The position numbers and the translations under genes are program-made. From NCBI GenBank assembly GCA_023416655.1, contig JAEZHK010000125.1:1-32866 (forward strand): a stretch of 32,866 nt of DNA. The letters run 5' to 3'. Positions 1 to 6,651 of the stretch are shown here, piece after piece. This DNA comes from Bacillota bacterium. GTDB lineage: Bacteria; Bacillota; Clostridia; Christensenellales; Aristaeellaceae. The stretch's first letter is position 1, and each line of letters opens with the position of its first letter. The notes beneath the pieces are model-generated. The model worked only from the letters and a program-made list of their open reading frames with translations, was not told the origin of the DNA and did no database searches.

Positions 1-119
1 TGCCCGAGGTGCTCAACATGAGTAACCGCGTGCTCGTCATCACCGACGGGCGCATCACGGGCGAGTTCAACCCCGAGGTGGAATCGGCCCAGACCATCAT
101 GGACACCGCGATCGGCTGA
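1..119 (+). CDS. Sugar ABC transporter ATP-binding protein, C-terminal fragment
   Basis: An open frame enters from the left edge (first full codon at position 3) and stops with TGA at 117-119, giving 39 residues that begin PEVLNMSNRVLVITDGRITG. This matches the extreme C-terminus of RbsA/MglA-type double ATPases, where an 'LPEVL..SDRi.Vm..GrI.ge' segment follows the second nucleotide-binding half. The first permease starts 16 bp later, which is the normal ATPase-permease order of CUT2 operons. The rest of the protein lies outside the window, so its ATPase motifs cannot be checked. Confidence 0.85.
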   Translation, partial: PEVLNMSNRVLVITDGRITGEFNPEVESAQTIMDTAIG

Positions 120-135
120 CGAAAGGGCGAGTGAG

Positions 136-1098
136 ATGGCGATTCGATTTCAATGGAAAAAGCTGCTGACGGACTACCTGGTGCTGGTGGCGATTGCGCT
201 GCTGGTGATCATCACCGTCATCGTGGAGCCGAAATTTCTGACCGGCGACAACCTGACCAACATCATGCGCCAGTTCGGGCCGCTCAGCCTTGTGTCGCTG
301 GGCATGACGCTCGTCATCATCGGCGGGTTCATTGACCTTTCGGTGGCGGGCATCATCTCGCTGGTGGCGGTGGTGACGGTCTCGCTGATTGATAAGTTCG
401 GCCAGGGCGGCGCGCTCGTGATCGGCCTGACGCTGGGCGCGGCGCTGGGCTGCCTGAACAGCATTATCCTTCTGACCGCCGGGGCGACCACCCAGGCCAA
501 GGCGCTCTTCATCACCTACGGCATGAGCGCGGTGTTCAGCGCGGTGGCACTGATCTACACCGACGGTTCCACGCAGCACATGAGCTGGCTGACCACGCCG
601 CAGACCCTCTTCACGGCGGTCGGCTCCGGCACGGTGGGCGTGTTCTCGGTCTCCTTCCTGGTGTTCCTCGTGTGTCTCGCCGCGCTCTACATCTTCCAGA
701 CCAAGACCTATTCGGGCCGCTCCATCAGCTACACCGGCGGCAACATGACCGCGGCGGAGCTTTCCGGCATCCCGGTCAAGCGCAGCGTCATCCTGATCTA
801 CACGATCTCGGGGCTGATGGCCGCGATCAGCGCGGTGGTCTTGTTCTCCCGGATCACGACCGCCGCGCCCATCATCGGCAAGGGCTACGAGACCAACGCC
901 ATCCTCTCGGTGGTGGTGGGCGGCACCACGCTGAAGGGCGGCAAGGGCAGCGTGCTGCGCACCACCCTCGGCGTCATGCTGGTGACGCTGATGTCCAACT
1001 GCATGAACCTTCTGGGCGTCGCGCCCTACATGCAGGTGGTCTTAAAGGGCACGATCCTGGTCGTGGCGATCTGGCTGGACAACCGCAAGGAACTGTAG
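136..1098 (+). CDS. Ribose-type (CUT2) ABC transporter permease, first of a pair
   Basis: This 320-residue, highly hydrophobic protein is the RbsC-like membrane subunit of a monosaccharide importer. A short basic N-terminus leads into about eight to ten membrane segments. Family landmarks are visible: 'SLGMTLVIIGGFIDLSVAG' near residue 55 (the conserved GGiDLSVG loop), 'YTGGNMTAAELSGIP' (the cytoplasmic EAA-like loop), and 'VVVGGTTLKGGKGS' near the C-terminus. A purine-rich ribosome site (AAGGGCGAG) precedes the ATG. The gene ends in TAG. A second, different permease follows 14 bp later, so the channel is probably a heterodimer. The substrate is not predictable. Confidence 0.93.
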   Translation: MAIRFQWKKLLTDYLVLVAIALLVIITVIVEPKFLTGDNLTNIMRQFGPLSLVSLGMTLVIIGGFIDLSVAGIISLVAVVTVSLIDKFGQGGALVIGLTLGAALGCLNSIILLTAGATTQAKALFITYGMSAVFSAVALIYTDGSTQHMSWLTTPQTLFTAVGSGTVGVFSVSFLVFLVCLAALYIFQTKTYSGRSISYTGGNMTAAELSGIPVKRSVILIYTISGLMAAISAVVLFSRITTAAPIIGKGYETNAILSVVVGGTTLKGGKGSVLRTTLGVMLVTLMSNCMNLLGVAPYMQVVLKGTILVVAIWLDNRKEL

Positions 1099-1112
1099 GG
1101 AGGTGGACGATC

Positions 1113-2084
1113 ATGACGTATAGCGCTGTCAATTCCAAGCGGCTCGTTCAGTCGCTCACCAAGCAAAAGGCCGTGCTCGCGATCCTCGCGATGTTCCTTT
1201 TGATGCTGTTCTTTGACACCAAGTTCTACACCGCCTACAATTTCCTGAGCATCCTGCGGGACGCCTCCATCAACGTCATCATCGCCTTCGGCGTGACGCT
1301 CGCGGTCATCTGCGGCGGCTGCGACCTTAGCGTTGGCAGCGTGATGTGCATGTCCGGCATCCTGGCGGTGCAGATGATCAACGGCGGCACGGACATGGGC
1401 CTCGCGATCGTGCTGGCGGTCGCCGCCGGTGCGGTGGTGGGCTTTGTCAACGGCTTCCTCGTGGTGCACCAGCGCACGGAGCCGTTCATCATCACGCTGG
1501 GCGTGGGCATGCTCTTAAAGGGCGTGAGCCAGCAGCTGACCGACGCACACCCCGTCTCCTGCAAGAATCCGCTCTTCATGAAGATCGCAAACGGCAAGCT
1601 GTTCGGGAGCATCCCGAACCTCGCGGTCATCATGGTGGTGCTGGGGATATTGGTATACCTCTTGCTCCGCTTCACCAGCTACGGTCGCAACTGTTATGCC
1701 ATCGGCGGCGACTACGACGTGGCCAAGTATTCGGGCATCAACGTCATCCGCACCAAGTGGATCGCGTTCATCCTGAGCGGCGCGGCGGCGGCCATCGCGG
1801 GCGTGCTGCTCTCCTCCAAGCTCAACACCGGCTCCTCCATCTACGGCGACGACACCGCGCTGATGGTCAACTGCGGCGTGGTCATCGGCGGTACGTCCTT
1901 CTCCGGCGGCGTCGGCGGCGTGCTGCAGAGCTTCGTGGGCCTGATGGTCCTGCAGTTCCTGACCAACTGCATGAACATGCTGGGCATCGCACCCTACGTG
2001 CAGCAGGTGCTGCAGGGCACGGTGATCGTGGCCATCCTGTGGCTGGACTGCTTCGGCATCAAGCGCAAGAAGGAAGCGGTGTGA
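1113..2084 (+). CDS. Ribose-type (CUT2) ABC transporter permease, second of a pair
   Basis: The start is the ATG at 1113, placed 6 bp behind GGGAGGTGG; this gives 323 residues. The frame is also open upstream, but that extension only reads the first permease gene out of frame. The protein shows the same fold as its neighbour: 'GVTLAVICGGCDLSVGSVM' near residue 65, 'YAIGGDYDVAKYSGINV' in the cytoplasmic loop, and 'GVVIGGTSFSGGVGG' near the C-terminus. It is the last gene of cassette 1. No binding protein for this cassette is visible downstream, so it must lie left of the window or elsewhere. Confidence 0.93.
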   Translation: MTYSAVNSKRLVQSLTKQKAVLAILAMFLLMLFFDTKFYTAYNFLSILRDASINVIIAFGVTLAVICGGCDLSVGSVMCMSGILAVQMINGGTDMGLAIVLAVAAGAVVGFVNGFLVVHQRTEPFIITLGVGMLLKGVSQQLTDAHPVSCKNPLFMKIANGKLFGSIPNLAVIMVVLGILVYLLLRFTSYGRNCYAIGGDYDVAKYSGINVIRTKWIAFILSGAAAAIAGVLLSSKLNTGSSIYGDDTALMVNCGVVIGGTSFSGGVGGVLQSFVGLMVLQFLTNCMNMLGIAPYVQQVLQGTVIVAILWLDCFGIKRKKEAV

Positions 2085-2095
2085 GGGAGACGGGG

Positions 2096-2160
2096 GAGAC
2101 GCCGGAGGGCTCCGCCCTCCGGACCACCCGCCAAGGGGCCTGAGGCCCCTTGGAACCCCC
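2096..2160 (+). repeat. Twin-hairpin intergenic repeat, copy A
   Basis: Two perfect GC-rich hairpins stand side by side: CCGGAGGGC (2102-2110) pairs with 2114-2122, and CCAAGGGGCC (2131-2140) pairs with 2144-2153. The layout 'GAGACGCC + hairpin + ACC + CAAGGGG hairpin + ACCCC' recurs at 2251-2313 (inverted), 12460-12520 and 12665-12725 (inverted). The element directly follows the stop of the cassette 1 operon. It could act as a terminator or mRNA-stabilising structure, but there is no U-tract. Confidence 0.75.
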
Positions 2161-2175
2161 ACAAAAGGGATATGC

Positions 2176-2205
2176 AAAAAGAAGGCCTTCGTTTGAGGGC
2201 CTTCC
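2176..2205 (-). terminator. Intrinsic terminator of the RpiB-like gene
   Basis: Read on the minus strand, GAAGGCC (2204-2198) pairs with GGCCTTC (2187-2181) around a 10-nt loop and is followed at once by five T residues (2180-2176). This is a classical Rho-independent terminator about 120 bp beyond the stop codon of the isomerase gene. Confidence 0.8.
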
Positions 2206-2250
2206 TTCGTTGTACATATGCATCGGGAAGTAGATTGCATTTACCCCTTG

Positions 2251-2313
2251 CGTGGGGTCAAGGGGAGATCATCTCCCCTTGTGGGGGTCCGGGGGCAACG
2301 CCCCCGGCGTCTC
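2251..2313 (-). repeat. Twin-hairpin intergenic repeat, copy B (inverted relative to A)
   Basis: On the minus strand this reads GAGACG, a hairpin of CCGGGGGC (2307-2300) with its complement at 2296-2289, then a CAAGGGGAGAT hairpin (2281-2259), the same order as copy A. It begins 13 bp after the stop of the RpiB-like gene. Copies A and B therefore face each other across the gap between two convergent genes, about 90 bp apart. Confidence 0.75.
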
Positions 2314-2325
2314 TTCGCCTCCGCC

Positions 2326-2901
2326 TCAGCAGCACTCGGGCTTCTTTTCGAGTTTGAGCGGGAAGTCGCCCAGGTGCTCCATCTTGAAACCGTTCGCCTT
2401 GTAGGTTTCGTAGTCGAAGGCTTCGAGTTCGTCGATGGCGAGCTTGTGGAACTCGTAGAAGTTGGGCCACCACTCGTAGCCGCTGCCCAGTTCGTTGCCG
2501 AGGAACGCGTCCGCGATCTCGATGCCCATCTGCGGCGCCACGTAGAACGCGCCCATCGAGAGCACGTTCACGCCGTTGCCGGTGATGGCGCGAAGCCCGG
2601 CGGGCACGCTCTCCACCACGCCCGCGTGCACGTGCGGGCACTTGGACGCCGCGATGTGGATGCCCATACCGGTGCCGCAAAAGATCAGCGCACGCTCGAA
2701 CTCCCGCTCCGCGATCTTTGCGCCCACGCGTAAGCCTACGCGGTGGAACATGTTTTCGGAGTCGTCCACGTTCGGATCCGTCACGCCCACGTCGGTGATC
2801 GTCCAGCCCTTCTCCCGAAGGTGCGCACATACGGCTTCCTTCAGCGGGTACCCCGCGAAGTCCGCCCCCACCAGAAGCTGCTTGTCCTTGACCGTCTTCA
2901 T
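2326..2901 (-). CDS. RpiB/LacA/LacB-family sugar-phosphate isomerase, divergent
   Basis: This 191-residue protein belongs to the family that interconverts aldose and ketose phosphates (ribose-5-P, galactose-6-P and tetrose-P members are known). The N-terminal 'VGADFAGYPLKEAV' (residues 11-24) corresponds to the usual 'GSDHAGf.LKe', with Phe15 in place of the conserved His. Cys75 in 'CGTGMGIHIAASK' matches the catalytic cysteine. The usual 'HN.ANVLalG' is 'TGNGVNVLSMG' (residues 107-117). The protein is about 40 residues longer than typical RpiB. The start is supported by AGGAGGAAG just upstream. It is divergent from the cassette 2 binding protein and shares its control region, so it probably acts on the same sugar after phosphorylation. 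Substrate unknown; the family call is firm. Confidence 0.85.
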   Translation of the reverse strand: MKTVKDKQLLVGADFAGYPLKEAVCAHLREKGWTITDVGVTDPNVDDSENMFHRVGLRVGAKIAEREFERALIFCGTGMGIHIAASKCPHVHAGVVESVPAGLRAITGNGVNVLSMGAFYVAPQMGIEIADAFLGNELGSGYEWWPNFYEFHKLAIDELEAFDYETYKANGFKMEHLGDFPLKLEKKPECC

Positions 2902-2981
2902 GCTCTTCCTCCTTGACGCACCCTGAGGGGATGCGGTGAATCGGCTCCACGGCGTAGCCTTCTCAGCCCTCCGCCACCCCT

Positions 2982-3012
2982 ATTATAGACCCCGCGCGGT
3001 AGGTTTTGTCAA
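2982..3012 (-). promoter_or_regulatory. Sigma-A promoter for the RpiB-like gene
   Basis: On the minus strand TTGACA (3012-3007) and TATAAT (2987-2982) are both perfect consensus boxes, separated by 19 bp, slightly longer than ideal. The start codon lies about 80 bp downstream. Confidence 0.65.
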
Positions 3013-3046
3013 GAGCGACGCAGCCATGTTTCGCTGCAATATGTGT

Positions 3047-3063
3047 CCTGTCACATTGACAGG
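3047..3063. promoter_or_regulatory. Candidate operator dyad over the cassette 2 -35 box
   Basis: CCTGTCA (3047-3053) and TGACAGG (3057-3063) form a perfect 7-bp inverted repeat with a 3-bp centre. The right arm contains the -35 hexamer. The dyad lies about 35 bp from the divergent isomerase -35 box, so one repressor could control both directions. The protein that binds is unknown. Confidence 0.5.
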
Positions 3064-3084
3064 CCTTCCCGGTTGTGCTATAAT
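3056..3084 (+). promoter_or_regulatory. Consensus sigma-A promoter for cassette 2
   Basis: TTGACA (3056-3061), a 17-bp spacer and TATAAT (3079-3084) form a perfect consensus promoter. Transcription should start near 3091, leaving an untranslated leader of about 200 nt before the binding-protein ATG. A promoter this strong implies repression, which fits the dyad over its -35 box. Confidence 0.85.
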
Positions 3085-3087
3085 TTC

Positions 3088-3298
3088 GACGGGAATGATC
3101 GCAACACAACGGTAATTTTCAAGTCGATTGCGCTCCGCGGGGCGGCGCGGTTTTGGACAGTTTGACTCGTCCGGAGGCGTTTAAGACTGCCCGGTGCATT
3201 AAAACACGAACATTCCCGTCCATACCCCCGCGTGCGCGGGGCGGAAAACGGTACCCAGAATCCGCGAGGGCGGATCTAATATAGGAGGAGGGACCCCT
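3088..3298 (+). promoter_or_regulatory. Long structured 5' leader of the binding-protein mRNA
   Basis: The predicted leader runs from about 3091 to the ATG at 3299. GACGGGAATG (3088-3097) is perfectly complementary to CATTCCCGTC (3211-3220), so the 5' end of the RNA can close a 113-nt domain. Two further perfect hairpins follow: CCCCGCG/CGCGGGG (3226-3241) and ATCCGC/GCGGAT with a GAGG loop (3260-3275), the latter only 8 nt before the ribosome site GGAGGAGGG (3284-3292). This organisation resembles a cis-regulatory RNA, but I recognise no known riboswitch class in it. Confidence 0.45.
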
Positions 3299-4297
3299 AT
3301 GCGCAAAATCCTGGCTCTGGTTCTCGCGCTCATGCTGATCCTGTCGGTGGCGACGACCGCGATGGCGGACGAGAAGGAATGGGAAATCGTCGTCGTGCCG
3401 AAGGATGCCACCAACCCCTGGTTTGTCCGCATGGACACCGGCGTCAAAGAGTATGCCGCTGAAACCGGCCTGAACATCTACCAGAAGGGCACCCCGGAAA
3501 TCGACGCGACGCTGCAGTACCAGCTGATCCAGGATCTGATCGCCGCCGGTGTGGACGCGATCTGCGTGGTCCCGGTCGATCCGGGCAGCCTTGAGCCAGT
3601 CCTCAAGCAGGCGCGGGACGCGGGCATCGTCGTGATTGCGCACGAAGGCGCTTCGCTCGAGAACGTCGATTACGACATCGAGGCCTTCAACAACGAGCAG
3701 TACGGCGCGTTCATCATGGACAACCTGGCCAAGGCCATGGGCGAGACGGGCATCTACACCACGATGGTCGCCCACGTGACCAACGCCTCCCACAACGAGT
3801 GGGCGGACGGCGGCGTGAAGCACCAGCTGGAAGCCTATCCGAACATGACGCTCCTCGCGGACGAACCGCGCGTTGAATCGGAAGACAACGGCGACGTGGC
3901 CTACAACAAGGCCAAGGAACTCTTCAAGAAGTACCCGGACCTCAAGGGCATCATGGGCACCTCCTCCTACGACGCGCCGGGCATCGCCCGCGCCATCGAG
4001 GAACTGGGCCTCAAGGGCAAGGTCTTCACCGCGGGCACCGGCATGCCGGCCGCCAACGCCGAGCTTCTGAAGAGCGGCGCGGTCGCCTCTCTGACGCTGT
4101 GGGATCCCGCGCTGGCCGGCAAGGCCATGTGCGCGATGGCGCTCAAGCTCCTCCGCAAGGAAGAGATCAAGGCCCCGCTGGATCTGGGCGTGGACGGCTA
4201 CAAGGCGCTTGCCTTCAAGGCCGACAGCGACAAGGTGCTGGAAGGCCAGGGCTGGATCGTCATCAACGCCGAGAACGTTGACAGCTTCGGCTTCTAA
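3299..4297 (+). CDS. Periplasmic-binding-protein-like sugar-binding protein of cassette 2
   Basis: This 332-residue RbsB-like (peripla_BP_4) protein captures a sugar outside the membrane for the downstream ATPase and permeases. The N-terminus MRKILALVLALMLILSVATT is a signal peptide with a probable cut after AMA (residue about 23). There is no lipobox cysteine, unlike most Gram-positive binding proteins. 'EWEIVVVPKDATNPWFVRMD' and 'GVDAICVVPVDPGSLEPVL' match the family's first strand and the 'iD.ivv.p.d...l.p.l' segment. A very strong ribosome site (GGAGGAGGG) and consensus promoter suggest high expression. It is the first gene of cassette 2. Confidence 0.92.
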   Translation: MRKILALVLALMLILSVATTAMADEKEWEIVVVPKDATNPWFVRMDTGVKEYAAETGLNIYQKGTPEIDATLQYQLIQDLIAAGVDAICVVPVDPGSLEPVLKQARDAGIVVIAHEGASLENVDYDIEAFNNEQYGAFIMDNLAKAMGETGIYTTMVAHVTNASHNEWADGGVKHQLEAYPNMTLLADEPRVESEDNGDVAYNKAKELFKKYPDLKGIMGTSSYDAPGIARAIEELGLKGKVFTAGTGMPAANAELLKSGAVASLTLWDPALAGKAMCAMALKLLRKEEIKAPLDLGVDGYKALAFKADSDKVLEGQGWIVINAENVDSFGF

Positions 4298-4323
4298 GCA
4301 ATCCATTTGACCTAAGCACATTT

Positions 4324-4356
4324 GGCCCCGCCGGCCGGACACCGACCGGCGGGGCC
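4324..4356 (+). terminator. GC-rich hairpin after the binding-protein gene
   Basis: GGCCCCGCCGG (4324-4334) pairs perfectly with 4346-4356 around an 11-nt loop. No U-tract follows, so it is more likely an attenuator or a 3' mRNA stabiliser separating the abundant binding-protein message from the downstream genes than a full terminator. Confidence 0.55.
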
Positions 4357-4421
4357 GGGTATAGTTACGCCTCACGGCGGATGGCACTGAGAACGCTTTC
4401 TACTAGACGGGCGGAGGCAGC

Positions 4422-5144
4422 ATGAGTTACTTTTCCTTCATGGCTTGCGGCCGGGAGATGCCCACCGGCCTCTTTGGACACGAGCCCAAGGCGGTGTACG
4501 ACAGCTACCTGGAGTACAAGAACTCGCCCGACTACGTTCCGCCGCCCTCCTGGTTCACCGCCGAGATTGAAAGGCGGGACCCGGGGCATGAACGCAAGAA
4601 AGAGAAGATTCAAGACAAGGTTGCGGTATACGCAGCCATCAGGGATCATGAGGGCGTAACGGTGGATCCGTTTTATGTCCGGGTGGATGTCCACCAACTG
4701 CCCGATCCCGACAACCCGGGAAAGTATATCATTGAGGAATACAACCGAACGAGCGAGGAAGTGCTGATGCGGCACTTCTCCCAGCCCTTTCTCTATATCG
4801 TTGGATCTGGTTCTGAAAGTACGCTCGCAAAGTACCTGTCGATGTACTTAAGGCCCGGCGAGCGCGCCGAGGTGTACACCTGCTGGGCAGGCGAAGAGAC
4901 GCTCCCGAGGGAGAAAGAGGACGCCATCGTCGATCTGGAGGAATTTGTGCGCGGTACCCTGGACCTTTCCTGGCTGGATCAGGTCAATGGCAACCAGTTT
5001 ACAGTATACCTCGCGCCCCGCGAACCGGTTCAGTACGACATCAAGCCGGTCGAATGGGTTCGCTATGCGATGGAGTTCACCTTGGAACAAAGCACATGCG
5101 CCGAGCCGGGCGAGGCGCCGGATCATGAGTCCGAAAGCATGTAA
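4422..5144 (+). CDS. Protein of unknown function embedded in the sugar transporter operon
   Basis: I do not recognise this 240-residue protein. It has a ribosome site (GGGCGGAGG) 5 bp before its ATG and lies between the binding-protein gene and the ATPase gene on the same strand, with only 15 bp to the ATPase. There is no signal peptide and no membrane segment. The sequence is rich in charged and aromatic residues. A basic stretch (RRDPGHERKKEKIQDK, about residues 51-66) precedes 'VAVYAAIRDHEGVTVDPFYV', and the C-terminus is acidic. The mixed content of Tyr, Glu and Lys gives a codon pattern less GC-rich than the neighbours. A cytosolic globular protein that arrived by insertion, or an accessory factor of this transporter, are both possible. 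Confidence 0.7.
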   Translation: MSYFSFMACGREMPTGLFGHEPKAVYDSYLEYKNSPDYVPPPSWFTAEIERRDPGHERKKEKIQDKVAVYAAIRDHEGVTVDPFYVRVDVHQLPDPDNPGKYIIEEYNRTSEEVLMRHFSQPFLYIVGSGSESTLAKYLSMYLRPGERAEVYTCWAGEETLPREKEDAIVDLEEFVRGTLDLSWLDQVNGNQFTVYLAPREPVQYDIKPVEWVRYAMEFTLEQSTCAEPGEAPDHESESM

Positions 5145-5159
5145 GGAAGGCGAGAGCCT

Positions 5160-6641
5160 ATGGCAGAGCTACTCAGGGTAACGGACATCAAAAAGGCGTT
5201 CGCGGGCGTTCAGGCGCTGAGGGGCGTGTCGCTTTCGATCGCACCAGGCGAAATCCACTGCCTGGCGGGCGAGAACGGCTGCGGCAAGTCCACGCTCATC
5301 AAGATCATTTCGGGCGTGTATGCGCCGGACGAGGGCAAAATCGAGTTCGGCGGGCACGCGCATACCAAAATCACGCCGATCGACGCGATTCGAAACGGCA
5401 TCCAAGTCATCTATCAAGACTTTTCCATCTTCCCCAACCTCTCCGTCATGGAGAATGTCGCCTTCAATACGGAGCTTGCCGCCGGGCGTAAGGTAGTCAA
5501 CTGGTCGCGGCTGCGCAAGATCGCGGACGAGGCCATCGGGCGGATCAACTTCCAGGTGGACCTGAGCGCGCCGCTGGGCAGCCTCTCCGTGGCGGACAAG
5601 CAGATGGTCGCCATCAGCCGAGCGCTGCTCTCCGACGCGCGGCTCATCATCATGGACGAACCCACCACGGCGCTGACCCGCAAAGAGGTTTCGGCGCTGT
5701 TCAAGGTGATCCTGGACCTTAAAAAACAGGACATCGCGACGCTCTTCGTCAGCCATAAACTGGACGAGGTGTTCGAGATCAGCGAACGGTTCACCATCCT
5801 TCGCAGCGGCGAACTCGTCGCTACCGGCTCCACGAAGGAACTGGACAAGAAGAAATTCACCTTCTACATGACCGGGCGGGAATTTGAGGATGCGCAGTTC
5901 GAGCCGAAAAACGTCTCGGAAAAGCCGGTGCTCGAGGTCAAAAGCCTTACCCTCCCCGGCTCGTTCGAGGATGTGAGCTTCCAGCTTCGCCGCGGCGAGA
6001 TCGTGGGCGTCACGGGGCTGCTTGACTCCGGCCGCACCGAGCTTGCGCTCTCCTTGTTCGGGATCCAGAAGGCCGAAAAGGGCGAAATCCTGAAGGACGG
6101 CCAGAAAGTGACGATTGAAAGCCCCGCCGACGCGATCCGAGCCAAGATCGGATACGTGCCGGAGGACCGGCTTTCGGAAGGGCTGTTCCTGCCGCGCTCC
6201 ATCGCGGACAACATCATCGTGGGCGAGATCGACAGGCTCGCGGGCACCGCGGGCGTGATCGACCGGCCAAAGCGCAGGGCCGAGATCGAGCGATGGGTGA
6301 AGGAGCTTTCCATCGCCACGCCCAACCCGGACAACGCCTGCCAGACGCTCTCCGGCGGCAATCAGCAGCGCGTGGCGCTGGCGAAATGGCTGGCCTGCGA
6401 TCTGGACGTGCTGGTCTTGAACGGCCCCACCGTGGGCGTGGACATCGGCTCCAAGCACGACATCCACAAGATTCTAAAATCGCTCGCCGAAAAAGGCATG
6501 GCGATCCTGATCATTTCGGACGACCTGCCCGAGGTGATCGAGAACTGCTCGACGGTGCTCATCATGAAGCGGGGCAGGATCGTGGAAAAACTCGAGGCGC
6601 GCGGGGCGACGGAAGCACAGATTTCCGCCGTCATGATGTGA
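5160..6641 (+). CDS. Sugar ABC transporter ATP-binding protein with degenerate second site
   Basis: This 493-residue double ATPase (RbsA/MglA type) powers the cassette 2 importer. The first half has Walker A GENGCGKST (residues 37-45), a weak signature 'LSVADKQ' (142-148), Walker B IIMDEPT (163-169) and the H-loop SHK (198-200). The second half has the usual degenerate P-loop 'GLLDSGRTEL' and an intact LSGGNQQ (398-404). Its Walker B, however, reads LVLNGPTVGVDIG (418-430): Asn421 and Gly422 replace the Asp-Glu that coordinates Mg and activates water. The first composite site may still hydrolyse ATP. The start ATG follows GGAAGGCGAGAG, and the permease begins 10 bp after the stop. Confidence 0.93.
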   Translation: MAELLRVTDIKKAFAGVQALRGVSLSIAPGEIHCLAGENGCGKSTLIKIISGVYAPDEGKIEFGGHAHTKITPIDAIRNGIQVIYQDFSIFPNLSVMENVAFNTELAAGRKVVNWSRLRKIADEAIGRINFQVDLSAPLGSLSVADKQMVAISRALLSDARLIIMDEPTTALTRKEVSALFKVILDLKKQDIATLFVSHKLDEVFEISERFTILRSGELVATGSTKELDKKKFTFYMTGREFEDAQFEPKNVSEKPVLEVKSLTLPGSFEDVSFQLRRGEIVGVTGLLDSGRTELALSLFGIQKAEKGEILKDGQKVTIESPADAIRAKIGYVPEDRLSEGLFLPRSIADNIIVGEIDRLAGTAGVIDRPKRRAEIERWVKELSIATPNPDNACQTLSGGNQQRVALAKWLACDLDVLVLNGPTVGVDIGSKHDIHKILKSLAEKGMAILIISDDLPEVIENCSTVLIMKRGRIVEKLEARGATEAQISAVMM

Positions 6642-6651
6642 GGTGAGGCGC

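Noticed and set aside
3119..4387. Long minus-strand open frame (422 codons) opposite the cassette 2 binding protein
   Set aside because: It mirrors a well-recognised RbsB-like gene in high-GC DNA, has His/Arg/Val-rich low-complexity composition typical of an antisense frame, and covers the promoter and leader of the real gene.
5169..6467. Long minus-strand open frame (432 codons) opposite the cassette 2 ATPase
   Set aside because: Antisense shadow of a gene with clear Walker motifs; no ribosome site and no recognisable domain.
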